From: Pleurocapsa minor HA4230-MV1
Lineage (GTDB): Bacteria > Cyanobacteriota > Cyanobacteriia > Cyanobacteriales > Xenococcaceae
NCBI GenBank assembly: GCA_019359095.1
Contig: JAHHHZ010000013.1
Location: 186,001 to 250,000 of the forward strand
Direction: 5' to 3'
Length of the DNA stretch: 64,000 nt
The position numbers and the translations under genes are program-made. The notes beneath the pieces are model-generated. The model saw only the letters and a program-made list of their open reading frames with translations, was not told where the DNA came from and ran no database searches. Of the stretch, positions 63,376 through 64,000 are shown in pieces. The first letter of the stretch is position 1. Each line of letters opens with the position of its first letter.

Positions 63376-63587
63376 ATAACCAGCCTAAAATACCTGATTC
63401 AGTTACCAGAGAGCGTTCTATTACTAAAATGCGAGAAATATCCATGATGTTTGATGCTCAAATTATGGTGTTAGATGAATTAATTGCTCAAGTAGAAGCT
63501 CAAAATCGTCAAAATCCAATTAATGTTTACCGTCAAAAACAAGGGAAACGTTTATTAACATCTCTTCAGCAAGAAATAGAAAATTAG
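63372..63587 (+). CDS. small coiled-coil hypothetical protein
   Basis: A 71-residue protein starting at the ATG at 63372, which overlaps the previous stop (ATGA). It is mostly helical: TRERSITKMREISMMFDAQ and VLDELIAQVEAQN, then a short Arg/Lys-rich stretch and a final helix. No signal peptide or known family. Coupled with the preceding gene; the two may form a heteromeric helical complex. Confidence 0.55.
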   Translation: MNNQPKIPDSVTRERSITKMREISMMFDAQIMVLDELIAQVEAQNRQNPINVYRQKQGKRLLTSLQQEIEN

Positions 63588-63636
63588 TAACTTTAGCTAG
63601 TATTTAGAGCAAAATTTAGTTTGAGTAAGCATTAAT

Positions 63637-63912
63637 TTACCACTTGATATAATTATCGAAACAAGTAGGTGTAAGCTTAGTTGATTTTTCTGAATACACA
63701 TTGTCTATTGTATTAAGGCTCATCTGACATTTACGTATTTCTAGAAAAATATGTTTAACGGCTTCGCCAATGATTTGCAAATTATAAATTACAGCATCAA
63801 ATGTTAGTTCGTCTGCTATTAATTGCTCTCGATTCATTCCTTTTTTATAGCGTTCAATTTTTTTGATACTGTTAAGAATATCGTCTGGGTAAAGTTTGAA
63901 ATTACGTGACAT
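63637..63912 (-). pseudogene. HepT-like (DUF86) toxin, 3' end decayed
   Basis: A 91-residue frame. The first 55 residues (YPDDILNSIKKIERYKKG, then YNLQIIGEAVKHI) are typical HepT. The region that should hold the catalytic Arg-x4-6-His motif near residue 80-90 (normally like RDILIHEYF) is replaced by unrelated residues ending DNYIKW, so the ribonuclease is probably dead. It overlaps the stop of the upstream nucleotidyltransferase by 11 bp, the usual MntA-HepT layout. Confidence 0.7.
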
Positions 63913-64000
63913 CGATCGCTTCTTGGAGAATTTTTTGACTAATTTCTTTTCTTAAAGAACGCTTCGTAACGAGATCGACGGGTTTATTAAACAGATCTTC
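63902..64000 (-). CDS. MntA-like minimal nucleotidyltransferase antitoxin, C-terminal end only
   Basis: The window ends inside this gene. The last 32 codons read EDLFNKPVDLVTKRSL then RKEISQKILQEAIDVT and stop at 63902. The phrase Lys-Pro-Val-Asp-Leu-Val-Thr is characteristic of MNT-domain proteins, where the Asp is the third active-site acid. MntA antitoxins AMPylate the HepT toxin encoded next to them. Upstream sequence is outside the window. Confidence 0.75.
   Translation of the reverse strand, partial: EDLFNKPVDLVTKRSLRKEISQKILQEAIDVT

Overview
The window is chromosomal DNA of a cyanobacterium with phycobilisomes and oxygenic photosynthesis. The evidence is psbA (photosystem II D1), ndhD, apcD (allophycocyanin-B alpha), a second divergent phycobiliprotein, a ycf39-type photosystem II assembly factor, the phylloquinone genes menA/menF/menD, crtE, and very frequent HIP1 octamers (GCGATCGC). 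The DNA is AT-rich, gene dense on both strands, and full of short palindromes, MITE-like elements and heptanucleotide tandem repeats. This would fit a large-genome unicellular or pleurocapsalean/chroococcalean lineage, but the genus cannot be fixed from the sequence alone. No rRNA, tRNA, CRISPR array, transposase or prophage was seen.

Layout. 1-7.7 kb: DUF1816 protein, EamA exporter, ycf39-like reductase, a HEAT-repeat protein divergent from a divergent phycobiliprotein, a ten-repeat TPR protein, an M20 amidohydrolase and a PP2C phosphatase. 7.8-13.2 kb: UbiB-family kinase, class I aminotransferase, a small conserved protein, crtE and a divergent PAP2 protein. 13.4-18.8 kb: accessory segment with a sulfotransferase-like gene followed by a tight same-strand run of a dynamin-like GTPase, four KGK-type small proteins and an HNH nuclease; this run is the best candidate for an undescribed system. 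18.8-25.7 kb: secreted metallophosphoesterase, an 776-bp gene-free region with a strong terminator and a possible sRNA, dapF/hfq head to head, YqeY, methyltransferase, DUF924, cupin. 25.7-35.4 kb: DnaJ-TPR-WD40 fusion, ileS (with an in-frame palindrome near its start), an XRE/ImmA-IrrE pair, M48 protease, DUF427, pyrD, pheS. 35.5-40.4 kb: a type IIG restriction-modification gene broken by a large internal deletion, two membrane proteins, apcD, a lipoate-ligase-family gene. 40.5-48.7 kb: dnaA with DnaA-box-like sites beside it, def, an RRM protein, ridA, menA and menF-menD. 48.7-54.9 kb: a VapBC-type pair, mnmA, a CDF transporter, MAPEG, SpoIID. 55-64 kb: glycosyltransferase with gene debris behind it, ndhD, VOC protein, YefM-YoeB, psbA, a pseudouridine synthase, a DevA-like ATPase, and a decayed MntA/HepT module at the right edge.

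How the genes work together. Several genes serve the photosynthetic membrane: psbA, ycf39-like, ndhD, apcD, the orphan phycobiliprotein and its HEAT neighbour, men genes for phylloquinone, crtE for carotenoid/phytyl precursors, and UbiB for prenylquinones. A second group is core information processing (dnaA, ileS, pheS, mnmA, def, hfq, RRM). A third is an accessory layer of toxin-antitoxin pairs, a dead restriction enzyme, truncated genes and nested short repeats. Repeat activity is a recurring theme: palindromes appear to have inserted in frame into at least two genes, and one palindrome sits inside another repeat.
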